A stretch of DNA of 40,246 nt, taken from positions 1-40,246 of the forward strand of contig JAJZMG010000018.1 of NCBI GenBank assembly GCA_021798355.1, given 5' to 3'. The position numbers were made by a program, and so were the translations under genes. The stretch's first letter is position 1. Every line of letters begins with the position of its first letter. Shown in pieces: positions 1-8,846 of the stretch. The notes under the pieces were generated by a model. That model was not told where the DNA came from. It did no database searches and was given only the letters and a program-made list of their open reading frames with translations. The stretch comes from Nanobdellota archaeon. Lineage in GTDB: Archaea; Nanobdellota; Nanobdellia; Parvarchaeales; Parvarchaeaceae.

Positions 1-446
1 AAAAGGTCTGCGAGTCTTTCCATAGAGTACCTTGCTTCTGTATAAAAATCTTTTACTTTTGGGATTGCCACTTCATTATGTGGGGGAGGATACCCGTTGT
101 ATATTGATGAGCTGGAAGCAAAAACAAGCTTACACTTATTCTTTACACAGTAATTTAGTATGTCTATAAACTCGGAAATGGCTTTTCCTACTAAAGTATT
201 ATCCTTTCTGTAAACAGGTGAAGAAGAATATATGCCTTCATGAAATACTACATCTGCCTTCCCAAGTTTTGATATCTTTGACGAGTTTTCTTTCAAGAAA
301 TCTATCTTATTTTCTATATGTTTAATATTCTTTTTGTCTCCAGTGCTTAAGTTGTCAATGACAGAAACGGAGTAATTCTCTTTCAAAAGTTCTTCGGCGA
401 TATGGGAACCGACAAAACCGGCTCCTCCAGTAACTATTGCCTTCAT
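1..446 (-). CDS. NAD-dependent epimerase/dehydratase (GalE-like SDR), 3' end cut by the window start
   Basis: Reverse-strand reading from ATG at 446: MKAIVTGGAGFVGSHIAEELLKENYSVSVIDNLSTGDKKN...; Rossmann GGAGFVG motif; open to the window edge. Confidence 0.85.
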   Translation of the reverse strand, partial: MKAIVTGGAGFVGSHIAEELLKENYSVSVIDNLSTGDKKNIKHIENKIDFLKENSSKISKLGKADVVFHEGIYSSSPVYRKDNTLVGKAISEFIDILNYCVKNKCKLVFASSSSIYNGYPPPHNEVAIPKVKDFYTEARYSMERLADL

Positions 447-480
447 ATCAATGATATGAATATGGCCATTTAAATGTATT

Positions 481-1173
481 TCATTTGTTTTCTTTAAGGT
501 AACTCTCTAAATCTTCAGCATTTATCATTGGCTTTTTTACCTTGTTCATGTCATCTATTGCTATTCTTTGGCATGCCGTGCTTACAAAAGCGTCTATTTC
601 CCTAAATTCATTTAGCCTTTCAAAGTTTATTTCATCTGCTATTACCGAGTACACTTGTTTTCCTTCTTTTCTAAGTTTCTCCTTTAACATTTTTGACCCA
701 TAAGTCTGTCCGGATTTTGTGGACTCAACGAACATTATCTTTTTTGCAGTCAATACAGCCCCAATTCCTTGCATTATCCTTTTTCTGTATTTTTCGGCCA
801 CACCTGCATCTATTATTTCAATATTTTCAGTTTCTGGGTCCGCAGTTATCACGGTTTTACCGTATTTAAGAGGTATGCCCAAGACATGAAACATCCCCTG
901 CTCAAAAGCCAAAGTTGCATCACAGTCATTACAGTCTGCAGCATAAACGTCGCAGCCTAAAATCTGTCCAGGATACATTGCCCTATAAAGCGATTGTTTT
1001 ACTACAAATTCTTTGTCTTTTACTCTTTCTTTAAAATCATTCATCTGGTCTATGAACTGTATAGCCGCAACAAGGTTTATTTTTTTGTATGGCTTTATCT
1101 CCTCATAAATCCTTTTTACAAATTCATCGCTTAATTTGCCTTTAAACCTGGATTCAACAAAAATCATTTCCAT
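481..1173 (-). CDS. dph2: Diphthamide biosynthesis protein Dph2 (archaeal Dph1/Dph2 family), lacking the N-terminal domain
   Basis: Motifs YPGQILGCD (middle cluster Cys), GMFHVLG and TACQRIAIDD (third cluster Cys). Only 230 aa; no GDxCYGACD-type N-terminal motif. Confidence 0.8.
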   Translation of the reverse strand: MEMIFVESRFKGKLSDEFVKRIYEEIKPYKKINLVAAIQFIDQMNDFKERVKDKEFVVKQSLYRAMYPGQILGCDVYAADCNDCDATLAFEQGMFHVLGIPLKYGKTVITADPETENIEIIDAGVAEKYRKRIMQGIGAVLTAKKIMFVESTKSGQTYGSKMLKEKLRKEGKQVYSVIADEINFERLNEFREIDAFVSTACQRIAIDDMNKVKKPMINAEDLESYLKENK

Positions 1174-1258
1174 TTTATCTTCATTATATGCCCTTCTAAT
1201 AAGCTATTTATACATATGCAAAGCTATTTATAAATAACAGTTATATCTAATAAAGTCT

Positions 1259-1636
1259 ATGGAAATAAAGATTGTAATAAATGATCCAAAAACGGGGAAA
1301 TCCTTTAATAAGAGTCTAGATAGCGAAAAGGCAGACCAGTTATTTGGTAAAAAGATAAATGAGGAGTTTGACCTTTCGTTTGTAGGTTTAGATGGATATG
1401 TTGGCATAATAACTGGTGGAAGTTATATGACTGGAATGCCAATGTCTAAGAACTTAGATGGAGCTGGACTTAGAAAAGTGCTTATAGGAAAAGGATTAGG
1501 AAATAGACAAGACATACGTAGGAGGAAAAGCATTGCCGGTAATACTATCGGGCAGTTTACATCTCAAATTAACATAAAAATATCAAAGTACGGAGAAAAA
1601 TCTTTGGAGCAGTTATTTACCCCTTCTAATGGTTAA
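1259..1636 (+). CDS. rps6e: Small ribosomal subunit protein eS6 (S6e)
   Basis: MEIKIVINDPKTGKSF...ITGGSYMTGMPM...RRRKSIAGNTI; archaeal eS6 pattern; located upstream of aIF2-gamma. Confidence 0.92.
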   Translation: MEIKIVINDPKTGKSFNKSLDSEKADQLFGKKINEEFDLSFVGLDGYVGIITGGSYMTGMPMSKNLDGAGLRKVLIGKGLGNRQDIRRRKSIAGNTIGQFTSQINIKISKYGEKSLEQLFTPSNG

Positions 1637-2810
1637 GAATATAACAATAGATATAGTTGGTAATTTTGCCGATGGAAAAACGACTTTGGTAAAGGCAATT
1701 ACCAGCGAGTCTACTTTAAGGCACAGTGAAGAAAAAAAGAGAGGTATAACTATAAGGCTCGGTTATGCACATTTTCTCATATATAAATGCGAATCTTGTG
1801 GCTCTTTCAGTAGGTACAAAAAATGTGAAGTGTGCAAATCGGATGCAAGTTTATATTATAGGGTTTCCATAATAGATTCTCCAGGCCATAAGACATTGAT
1901 GACTATAATGCTGAGCGGCGCAACTTTAGTAGACGGTGCAGTTTTAGTTATAGCCTCCAATCAAAAATGCCCCCAGCCGCAAACGCAGGAGCACATTGAA
2001 GCCCTTAGGATAATCGGCGTTAAAAATATAGTTGTAGCTCAGACTAAAATAGATGTGGTTGGTAAAGAAAGGGCAAAGGAAAGTTACAATGAAATAAAAG
2101 AGTTTATGTCAAAAAATGGTTATCCAGACGCCAAGATTATACCCGTTTTTGCTGCACAAGATGTAAACATTACACAATTAATCCAGGAGATAGGCAAGTT
2201 CGAAGTGGAGGATAATTCGAATCAAGAAAGGACGGAGATGGTAGTTGTAAGAAGTTTCGATATAAATAGACCTGGTGCAGATATAGGAGAACTTAAGGGA
2301 GGAGTACTGGGTGGGGGGATAAAATCTGGTCTGCTAAAGATAAATGACAGTATATTAGTTTACCCCGGCGCTTACATTAAAAATTCATGGAAGCCATTGA
2401 AGACTAAAGTAGTAAGCATGCAAAGCGAATTCGGGACTGAAAAATCGGCTTCAAGAGGTTTGATGGTAGGCGTAGAAACTGACTTAGACCCTTCTTTAGC
2501 AAGAAGAGATAATCTGGCTGGAGCACTAATTGTTAAAAGTGACAGCCTTCCATTGTTCAAAAATAGAATAGCAATAAAATACGAAGCGATTCAGGGCAAA
2601 TTTGACAAACCATTACAAAAAAATGAAACAGTTCTTTTGAATGTATTAGCTTCCAAAGTTTTGGGGACCGTTGTATCTTATGTAAATAGCAGCGTTGTTT
2701 TAAATCTTGGCACGTCGTCATTGCCTTACTTTGTAGGTGAACGTGCCATTCTTTCAAGAAAGCTTAATAACGTTTGGACTGTAGCGGGCTCTGGAAATAT
2801 CTATGAATGA
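1629..2810 (+). CDS. eif2g: Translation initiation factor aIF2 subunit gamma
   Basis: GTPase motifs GNFADGKTT, SEEKKRGITI, DSPGH, QTKID; Zn-ribbon CESCGSFSRYKKCEVC; overlaps the eS6 end. Confidence 0.93.
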   Translation: MVKNITIDIVGNFADGKTTLVKAITSESTLRHSEEKKRGITIRLGYAHFLIYKCESCGSFSRYKKCEVCKSDASLYYRVSIIDSPGHKTLMTIMLSGATLVDGAVLVIASNQKCPQPQTQEHIEALRIIGVKNIVVAQTKIDVVGKERAKESYNEIKEFMSKNGYPDAKIIPVFAAQDVNITQLIQEIGKFEVEDNSNQERTEMVVVRSFDINRPGADIGELKGGVLGGGIKSGLLKINDSILVYPGAYIKNSWKPLKTKVVSMQSEFGTEKSASRGLMVGVETDLDPSLARRDNLAGALIVKSDSLPLFKNRIAIKYEAIQGKFDKPLQKNETVLLNVLASKVLGTVVSYVNSSVVLNLGTSSLPYFVGERAILSRKLNNVWTVAGSGNIYE

Positions 2811-3162
2811 AGTCGTTGTAGACACAAATGTACTAGTTTATTGTTTCGACGGCAAATTAGATCTGAGGGGTTTGCTTGATAATTCTCTTCAGGAAAACTT
2901 TTCTTTAGTTACTATCAAAAAATGTATGGATGAGCTTCTTGTAATTAAAAGGCAAGATGTACATAACTTTTTTCTTTTTTATGGCATTAAAATAGTTGAT
3001 TTTAATGCAGGCAAAAACACAGACGATACTTTATTGGAGTACTGTACTAGTAAAAAGTGTCTGCTTTTTACGGAAGATAAAAAATTAAAAAATAAAGCGA
3101 ATGAGATTGGCATAAAGACATTGAGTCTTGACGGTAGGTCAGTAAGAATCAGCGATAAATAA
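2803..3162 (+). CDS. PIN domain protein (Fcf1/VapC-like nuclease fold)
   Basis: VVVDTNVLVYCFDG start, conserved acidic residues (DELL, DDT), FTEDKKLKNKA; the gene after aIF2-gamma. Confidence 0.8.
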   Translation: MNEVVVDTNVLVYCFDGKLDLRGLLDNSLQENFSLVTIKKCMDELLVIKRQDVHNFFLFYGIKIVDFNAGKNTDDTLLEYCTSKKCLLFTEDKKLKNKANEIGIKTLSLDGRSVRISDK

Positions 3163-3212
3163 GTTATAAAAATATAAATGTTTATATAGATACAACTTTA
3201 AAAAATAGGATT

Positions 3213-3482
3213 ATGGAAAATGATATAATATTTGTGGGAAAGAAGCCAATAATGTCATATGTTATGGCCATACTTACTCATTTAAATTCCGGTAATAATC
3301 AAGTTGTACTAAAAGCAAGGGGTTCCTCAATTTCAACGGCAGTTGACATATCACAGGTTACGATGAATAAATTTATGAAAGATCTTAAGATTTCTCACAT
3401 TGACATCGGGACAGAAGAACTTGCTGATAAAGAGGGAAAGAAAAGAAATGTTTCATTCATATCAATTGAGATGAAGAGGTAG
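3213..3482 (+). CDS. albA: Alba chromatin/RNA-binding protein
   Basis: IFVGKKPIMSYVMAILTHLNSGNNQVVLKARGSSISTAVDIS; Alba signature. Confidence 0.93.
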   Translation: MENDIIFVGKKPIMSYVMAILTHLNSGNNQVVLKARGSSISTAVDISQVTMNKFMKDLKISHIDIGTEELADKEGKKRNVSFISIEMKR

Positions 3483-3483
3483 C

Positions 3484-4128
3484 ATGATAAAAGAAAATGA
3501 TTTTGTAATGATAAATTTTGTCGGCAGAATAACGGCTACTGGTCAGATATTTGATCTAACCGATAAAAAAGTTGCTGAACAAGAGAATATAAAAGGAGAT
3601 TATAATTTTTCTCCAATACTTGTTATTCCAGGAGGTAATTACGTTTTAAAAGCCTTATCTGATTCTGTAATAGGTAAAAATGTCGGAGATAAATACTCAA
3701 TTATCGTTTCGCCAAAAGAAGGTTTTGGTGAGTTTGACAAGAAACTTATACGAACTTATGGTATTTCAGTTTTTAGAAGTAATAACATCAATCCCTCCGT
3801 AGGAGACATGGTATTGTTAGATGACAAAATGGCCACTGTTTTAGCAATAAACAGTGGGAGAGTACTGGTAAGCTACAATCACCCTCTTGCGGGTAAAGAA
3901 TTAAAATATGATATAGAGATACTTTCAATAATTGAAAATGATTTAGACAAATACTCTGCGATATTTCAGCATTATGTTGGAAAGGCGCCGGAAAAAGTCA
4001 ATGTTAATGGGGAAAACATAAAAATATCAACTAAAGAGGATGTTAAACCTTATATAAAAGACAGTATATACGTGGACATAGAAAAATACATAAACAAGGA
4101 CCTCAAAACTGAGATCATAAAAGATTAG
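3484..4128 (+). CDS. FKBP-type peptidyl-prolyl cis-trans isomerase, SlyD-like
   Basis: NDFVMINFVGRITATGQIFDLT...VIPGGNYVLKALSDSVIGKNVGDKYSIIVSPKEGFGEFDKKLI...DDKMATVLAINSGRVLVSYNHPLAGKEL. Confidence 0.88.
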   Translation: MIKENDFVMINFVGRITATGQIFDLTDKKVAEQENIKGDYNFSPILVIPGGNYVLKALSDSVIGKNVGDKYSIIVSPKEGFGEFDKKLIRTYGISVFRSNNINPSVGDMVLLDDKMATVLAINSGRVLVSYNHPLAGKELKYDIEILSIIENDLDKYSAIFQHYVGKAPEKVNVNGENIKISTKEDVKPYIKDSIYVDIEKYINKDLKTEIIKD

Positions 4129-4176
4129 TAGATATTTATATATAATCAGGACTGATTAATTTATTGAGGTAATATT

Positions 4177-5304
4177 ATGGATGATATACAAATGAATAAT
4201 TCGCTTAGTCAGGGAATAAAAGGAATAAAATACGACGCCAGTAAGACAAAGGAGTTTGATAAGTCTCTAGAAGAGCTAATAGCGTCAAGAAGAGCAAATA
4301 TAAAAGTAGTCGGGGTAGGTGGCTCGGGAAACAATACTCTTAATAGGATGTTTGAGGTAGGTATAAAAGGAGCTGAGTTTATTGCAGTAAATACCGATGC
4401 AGCGGACCTTCTATGTACTCCTGCAGACAAAAAAATACTTATAGGTAAGGAATTGACAAATGGGTTGGGAGCAGGTGCAGATCCATCCGTCGGTGAAGCA
4501 GCAGCTAAAGAGCAAGAACAAGAAATTAAAGAGGCTCTTCAAGGCGCAGATCTGGTTTTTATATGCTGCGGTATGGGCGGCGGAACAGGCACGGGCGCAG
4601 CGCCAGTCGTTGCATTAGTAGCTAAAAAGATAAATGCACTTACAATTGCAGTAGTTACTCTACCGTTTAAAGCGGAAGGCAGAAGAAGAATGAATTCTGC
4701 TATCAACGGAGTCGAAAAACTAAAAAATACAGTAGATACTTTAATAACGGTTCCGAATGAAAAATTGATGGCAATAGCCCCGGGTTTACCACTCCCTATC
4801 GCATTAAAGATAGCGGACGATGTTCTTACTAACGCAGTAAAAGGGATAACAGAGTTGATAACTAAAGCAGGACTTATAAACGTAGACTTCGCAGATGTGA
4901 AAAGAATTATGTCTAACGGAGGGGTTGCTCTTATAGGGACCGGAGAAAGCGATGCTAAGGATAAAAAGCTTGAAACAGTAGTAGAGAAAGTTCTTAATAA
5001 TCCTCTTATAGATGTAGATGTTTCAACTGCAAAGGGAATGCTTATAGACGTAAGTGGGGGTCCTTCGCTCACATTAGAAGAAGCAAATAAGCTTGTTGAT
5101 TTGATTGGCCAAAAACTGCCTGAGGATATAAATATCATCTGGGGTGCACATATATTTCCAGATTTGAAGAATACTGTAAAGGTTCTGGCAATAATAACAG
5201 GCGTTACTTCTAAACAAATAAGCGGTAAGTCCATAGCGGAAGATCAACAACTTAAGGAAAAAAGAGAAGTTGAAGATGAGTTAGGAATAACCTTCCTAAG
5301 TTGA
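4177..5304 (+). CDS. ftsZ: Cell division protein FtsZ
   Basis: VVGVGGSGNNTLNRM, AVNTDAADL, GMGGGTGTGAAPVVA tubulin signature. Confidence 0.96.
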   Translation: MDDIQMNNSLSQGIKGIKYDASKTKEFDKSLEELIASRRANIKVVGVGGSGNNTLNRMFEVGIKGAEFIAVNTDAADLLCTPADKKILIGKELTNGLGAGADPSVGEAAAKEQEQEIKEALQGADLVFICCGMGGGTGTGAAPVVALVAKKINALTIAVVTLPFKAEGRRRMNSAINGVEKLKNTVDTLITVPNEKLMAIAPGLPLPIALKIADDVLTNAVKGITELITKAGLINVDFADVKRIMSNGGVALIGTGESDAKDKKLETVVEKVLNNPLIDVDVSTAKGMLIDVSGGPSLTLEEANKLVDLIGQKLPEDINIIWGAHIFPDLKNTVKVLAIITGVTSKQISGKSIAEDQQLKEKREVEDELGITFLS

Positions 5305-5306
5305 TT

Positions 5307-5759
5307 ATGGATGAAAATAAAAGTCTCGCAGATGCTAATTTAGGTAAAGCTGATAGGAAAGAAGAAGCAACAAACCAAGTAAATACAGCGAGTACTGGAA
5401 TACAAGGGGAAAACCCAAAGGAGAAGTCTGCAGATATTAAAAATAATCAAAATGATCAGAAGACAGCTTCACAGCCCATCATTCAAAGTAGCTTAAATGA
5501 AAACCATAAAGATGAAAAGCCAAAAGTAAAGAAAAAAAGATTTCATCTCTACCATGTTAAAAATCTGCTTAAAAAGGCCCATCCTTTGAATATAAAGGCA
5601 AAATTGGAGCATTATAGGTTTGAATACAGTAGAATTCTGCATCTAGCTAGAAAACCTACAAAACAGGAATTTAAGGAACTTTCTATAATGGTTATAATAG
5701 GAACATTTATAATAGGTATACTGGGATTTATAATACAAATGATAATCCAAGTTATTTAA
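5307..5759 (+). CDS. secE: SecE/Sss1-like protein translocase gamma subunit with long charged N-terminal extension
   Basis: C-terminus FEYSRILHLARKPTKQEFKELSIMVIIGTFIIGILGFIIQMIIQVI matches SecE; located downstream of ftsZ as in many archaea. ATG at 5307 preferred over the track's TTG at 5301. Confidence 0.78.
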   Translation: MDENKSLADANLGKADRKEEATNQVNTASTGIQGENPKEKSADIKNNQNDQKTASQPIIQSSLNENHKDEKPKVKKKRFHLYHVKNLLKKAHPLNIKAKLEHYRFEYSRILHLARKPTKQEFKELSIMVIIGTFIIGILGFIIQMIIQVI

Positions 5760-5868
5760 TATTAAAGCACTATTTCAAATTTATAAAATTTTATATAAAC
5801 ATCAGGTATGCTACTTTATTATAAATGTGAATCAGAACCTATAAATTAATCCAATTTGTTAGAATAAT

Positions 5869-6426
5869 ATGTCGCAGGCCGTCAAACTTAAGTTGATTCA
5901 AAGTAATGGACAAAATTGTAATGTTTACAAACTTTCTTCGAATAAAGAAAATGCAAGCGTTTCGGTTGACAAAAGCGTATTGAACATAGTCGATTTATTT
6001 AGAGGGGAGACCCCTAGAGCCAAATTCATAAACGACTCACTTAAACGGGGATTAGGCTTATTTGAAGCAGTCTGGATATTCAAGAGGGAGCTACTCGAAT
6101 TGAGTATGCACAAAAAAGTCATTGCAAGGGTAACTAAAAGCGCCATACGGCCATTACATAAACACTCCGGATTTGTTGAGATAACCCAAGAAAGTATAGA
6201 ATTCTATAATAAAAAACTTGATAAATTAATCATGAGTGTAGACAAAAAATCGATATCAGAAACAAGTGTAGGATATGACAAATTCTTTAAAAAAGAGTTT
6301 TATAGCTATTCTCCACCGCTGCGTTTTATTTTCAATGGAAAGACCATCTACCTATTTTTGAGACTTCCAGGAGAGAGAAAATTTAAAGGCGATGACAAAC
6401 TTTTTATAGGGCTCATAGGGGATTGA
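5869..6426 (+). CDS. Hypothetical protein
   Basis: 185-aa ORF ending 2 nt before the P-type ATPase start; no recognisable motif. Confidence 0.7.
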   Translation: MSQAVKLKLIQSNGQNCNVYKLSSNKENASVSVDKSVLNIVDLFRGETPRAKFINDSLKRGLGLFEAVWIFKRELLELSMHKKVIARVTKSAIRPLHKHSGFVEITQESIEFYNKKLDKLIMSVDKKSISETSVGYDKFFKKEFYSYSPPLRFIFNGKTIYLFLRLPGERKFKGDDKLFIGLIGD

Positions 6427-6427
6427 T

Positions 6428-8842
6428 ATGGCCAAGAGCGTCGAAATAAACAAAGAAACCGAATTTAGAAAATTGTCTTCTAGTAAAAACGGGCTTTCCG
6501 ATAAAGAAGCGGAAGAGAGGATAAAAACCTACGGATATAATGAGATAGCAAGTAAAAAAGCCAGTCATATAAAAAAATTCCTTTTAAAATTTTGGGGGCC
6601 GATCCCATTTATGCTTTTTATCGTAATACTAATATCAGTTTTCCTAGGCAAATATATAGATGCTTACATAGTGATAGGTCTGCTTCTGTTTAATGGAGTA
6701 GCGGGGTTTTTTGAGGAGTTCAAGGCAGATAATACCCTAGAACTTTTAAAGAATAAACTTTCAGTAAATGTAAACGTGCAAAGAGATAATCAATGGAAGA
6801 AATTAGCTTCCAAATTTCTTGTTCCAGGGGATATAATTAGAGTAAGGATGGGCGATATAGTACCAGCAGACTGTCTTATAATAGAAGGCGATTATCTTTC
6901 GGTTGATCAGTCAATGTTAACAGGAGAGTCTTTGCCAGTCGATAGAAAGGAGGGTGATACAGTATTCTCCTCCTCAACTATAAGGGAAGGGGAAGCAACT
7001 GCCCTTGTTTTAAAGACTGGAAAGAGCACATCTTTCGGCAAAACAGCAGATCTTGTAAGAATCGCAGGGGGCAAAATGCACTTAGAAAATGATATTATAA
7101 AACTTCTCAAATATCTTATTTATGTAGACCTCATACTTATCGCTGCAGTTTTTATATCCTCCTATTTCTTTAATATAACTATACTTACTATAATCCCCTT
7201 TTCTCTGCTTATATTGCTTGCATCAGTTCCCGTTGCTTTGCCTGCTGCATTTACAGTCGCAATGGCGTATGGTACTGAGAGGCTTTCCTCAAAGAATATA
7301 CTTGTAACTAAACTCGAAGCTATAGAAGAAGCGTCTACTATGAATGTAGTTTGTCTTGACAAAACTGGAACAATAACAAGCAATCAGCTTTCTGTCTCCG
7401 ATCCTTTTGGTTATGGCAAATTCTCTGCACAGGAAGTTTTATTCTACGGTTCCATCGCATCAAAAAGAGAAGACAATGATGAGATAGATACTGCAATTAT
7501 AGACGGGTTTAAAAAATATGACACAAAAAAACTAGAATTAAACTATAAATTGGTAAAATTCACTCCATTCAGCCCATCAACAAAAATATCGCAAGCCGAT
7601 GTCGTTTTAAACGGCAAAAAGATGTCTGCAATTAAAGGGTTTCCATCGATTGTTATGAGAAAATGTTCTTTAGATGTTTCAGAGACAAAAAAAGTAAATG
7701 AGAAGATAAAGGAGATGTCTCTAAAAGGATATCGTACTATTGCCGTGGCAGCCAAATTGGAAAGTAAAAAAGACTGGTCTTTTGTCGGTGTTATACCATT
7801 AAATGACAAGCCAAGACAAGACAGTAAGAATTTAATAGAGGAGCTTAAAGCACTCGGTATAAAGACAAAGATGCTTACAGGAGATAATATAGATACTGCA
7901 AAGGAGATAGCTAAAGAAGTTGGGATAGGGGAAAGGATACTTGATGTTAGGACTTTGGAAGGTCTTGATGAAAAGACCTTGTCAAAGCTAGTTATCGAGC
8001 ATGACGGGTTTGCAGGTGTATTCCCAAAGGACAAATACATGATTGTAAAAGCATTGCAGGATTCTGGTTATCATGTTGGGATGACAGGTGATGGGGTTAA
8101 TGATGCACCTGCCTTAAAACAAGCTGAGGTAGGTATAGCCGTTTCAAATGCAACTGACGTTGCAAAAAGCGCAGCAACGATCGTTTTAACCTCTCCAGGG
8201 ATAGAGCCGATAGTAAACGCAGTAAAAGAGAGTAGATCAATATTTGAAAGAATGATAAGTTATACACTAAACAAGGTAGCTAGAATATTCCAAATAGCTT
8301 TCTTCCTTTCAATCGCATTTATAATATTAAGGTTTCTTCCGATTAGGGCTATACAGCTTATTCTTATGATATTCATAAACGATATAGGTAGCATATCCTT
8401 GTCTACCGATAAGGAAAGTTACTCTAAAAAGCCAGATGCCTGGAGTATAAAGGCAATATTTTATGCTTCCGTCATTTTTGGAATAATGGCAATAATTGAA
8501 GTTTCACTGCTTGCTTATTTTGGTTTAGTCTATTTTCATTTGAATCATGCTTCTTTTGAAACATTTATGTTCGTTGCGTTCATTTTTTCAATAGAAGCCC
8601 TTCTTTTATCTATACGATCTAGGAAGAGGTTCTTTCATTCAAGGCCCAGCATTCCGGTAATTATACAGATAGTACTTGCAGTTGTAATAACTTCTTTTAT
8701 AGCGGTATTTGGAGTTTTAATGCCAAGTATAAGTGTATATTATCTGCTGTTTGTAGGTATTTTTTCCGTAATTTTCTTACTAATAACCGATTACATTAAA
8801 GTGTTTGCTTATAAGAAAGACAAGGAGTTTTCACTTCTTTAA
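6428..8842 (+). CDS. P-type ATPase, P3A-like proton pump
   Basis: DKTGT phosphorylation site, MLTGES, MLTGDN, MTGDGVNDAPALKQAEVGIAVSNATDVAKSAA; FINDIGSISLSTDK aligns by eye with the M6 segment (ILNDGTIMTISKD) of plant H+-ATPases. Confidence 0.92.
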   Translation: MAKSVEINKETEFRKLSSSKNGLSDKEAEERIKTYGYNEIASKKASHIKKFLLKFWGPIPFMLFIVILISVFLGKYIDAYIVIGLLLFNGVAGFFEEFKADNTLELLKNKLSVNVNVQRDNQWKKLASKFLVPGDIIRVRMGDIVPADCLIIEGDYLSVDQSMLTGESLPVDRKEGDTVFSSSTIREGEATALVLKTGKSTSFGKTADLVRIAGGKMHLENDIIKLLKYLIYVDLILIAAVFISSYFFNITILTIIPFSLLILLASVPVALPAAFTVAMAYGTERLSSKNILVTKLEAIEEASTMNVVCLDKTGTITSNQLSVSDPFGYGKFSAQEVLFYGSIASKREDNDEIDTAIIDGFKKYDTKKLELNYKLVKFTPFSPSTKISQADVVLNGKKMSAIKGFPSIVMRKCSLDVSETKKVNEKIKEMSLKGYRTIAVAAKLESKKDWSFVGVIPLNDKPRQDSKNLIEELKALGIKTKMLTGDNIDTAKEIAKEVGIGERILDVRTLEGLDEKTLSKLVIEHDGFAGVFPKDKYMIVKALQDSGYHVGMTGDGVNDAPALKQAEVGIAVSNATDVAKSAATIVLTSPGIEPIVNAVKESRSIFERMISYTLNKVARIFQIAFFLSIAFIILRFLPIRAIQLILMIFINDIGSISLSTDKESYSKKPDAWSIKAIFYASVIFGIMAIIEVSLLAYFGLVYFHLNHASFETFMFVAFIFSIEALLLSIRSRKRFFHSRPSIPVIIQIVLAVVITSFIAVFGVLMPSISVYYLLFVGIFSVIFLLITDYIKVFAYKKDKEFSLL

Positions 8843-8846
8843 TTAC

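Noticed and set aside
769-960. 63-aa plus-strand ORF
   Set aside because: Antisense to dph2; does not represent the missing Dph2 N-terminal domain.
2803-3162. PIN protein as a VapC toxin
   Set aside because: No adjacent antitoxin ORF, and the position after aIF2-gamma fits the conserved housekeeping PIN gene of archaea.
4539-5234. 231-aa minus-strand ORF antisense to ftsZ
   Set aside because: Fully inside a confidently identified ftsZ; Ser/Ile-rich composition typical of antisense translation of AT-rich coding DNA.
7543-8040. 165-aa minus-strand ORF antisense to the P-type ATPase
   Set aside because: Overlaps conserved catalytic-domain coding sequence; no recognisable motif.
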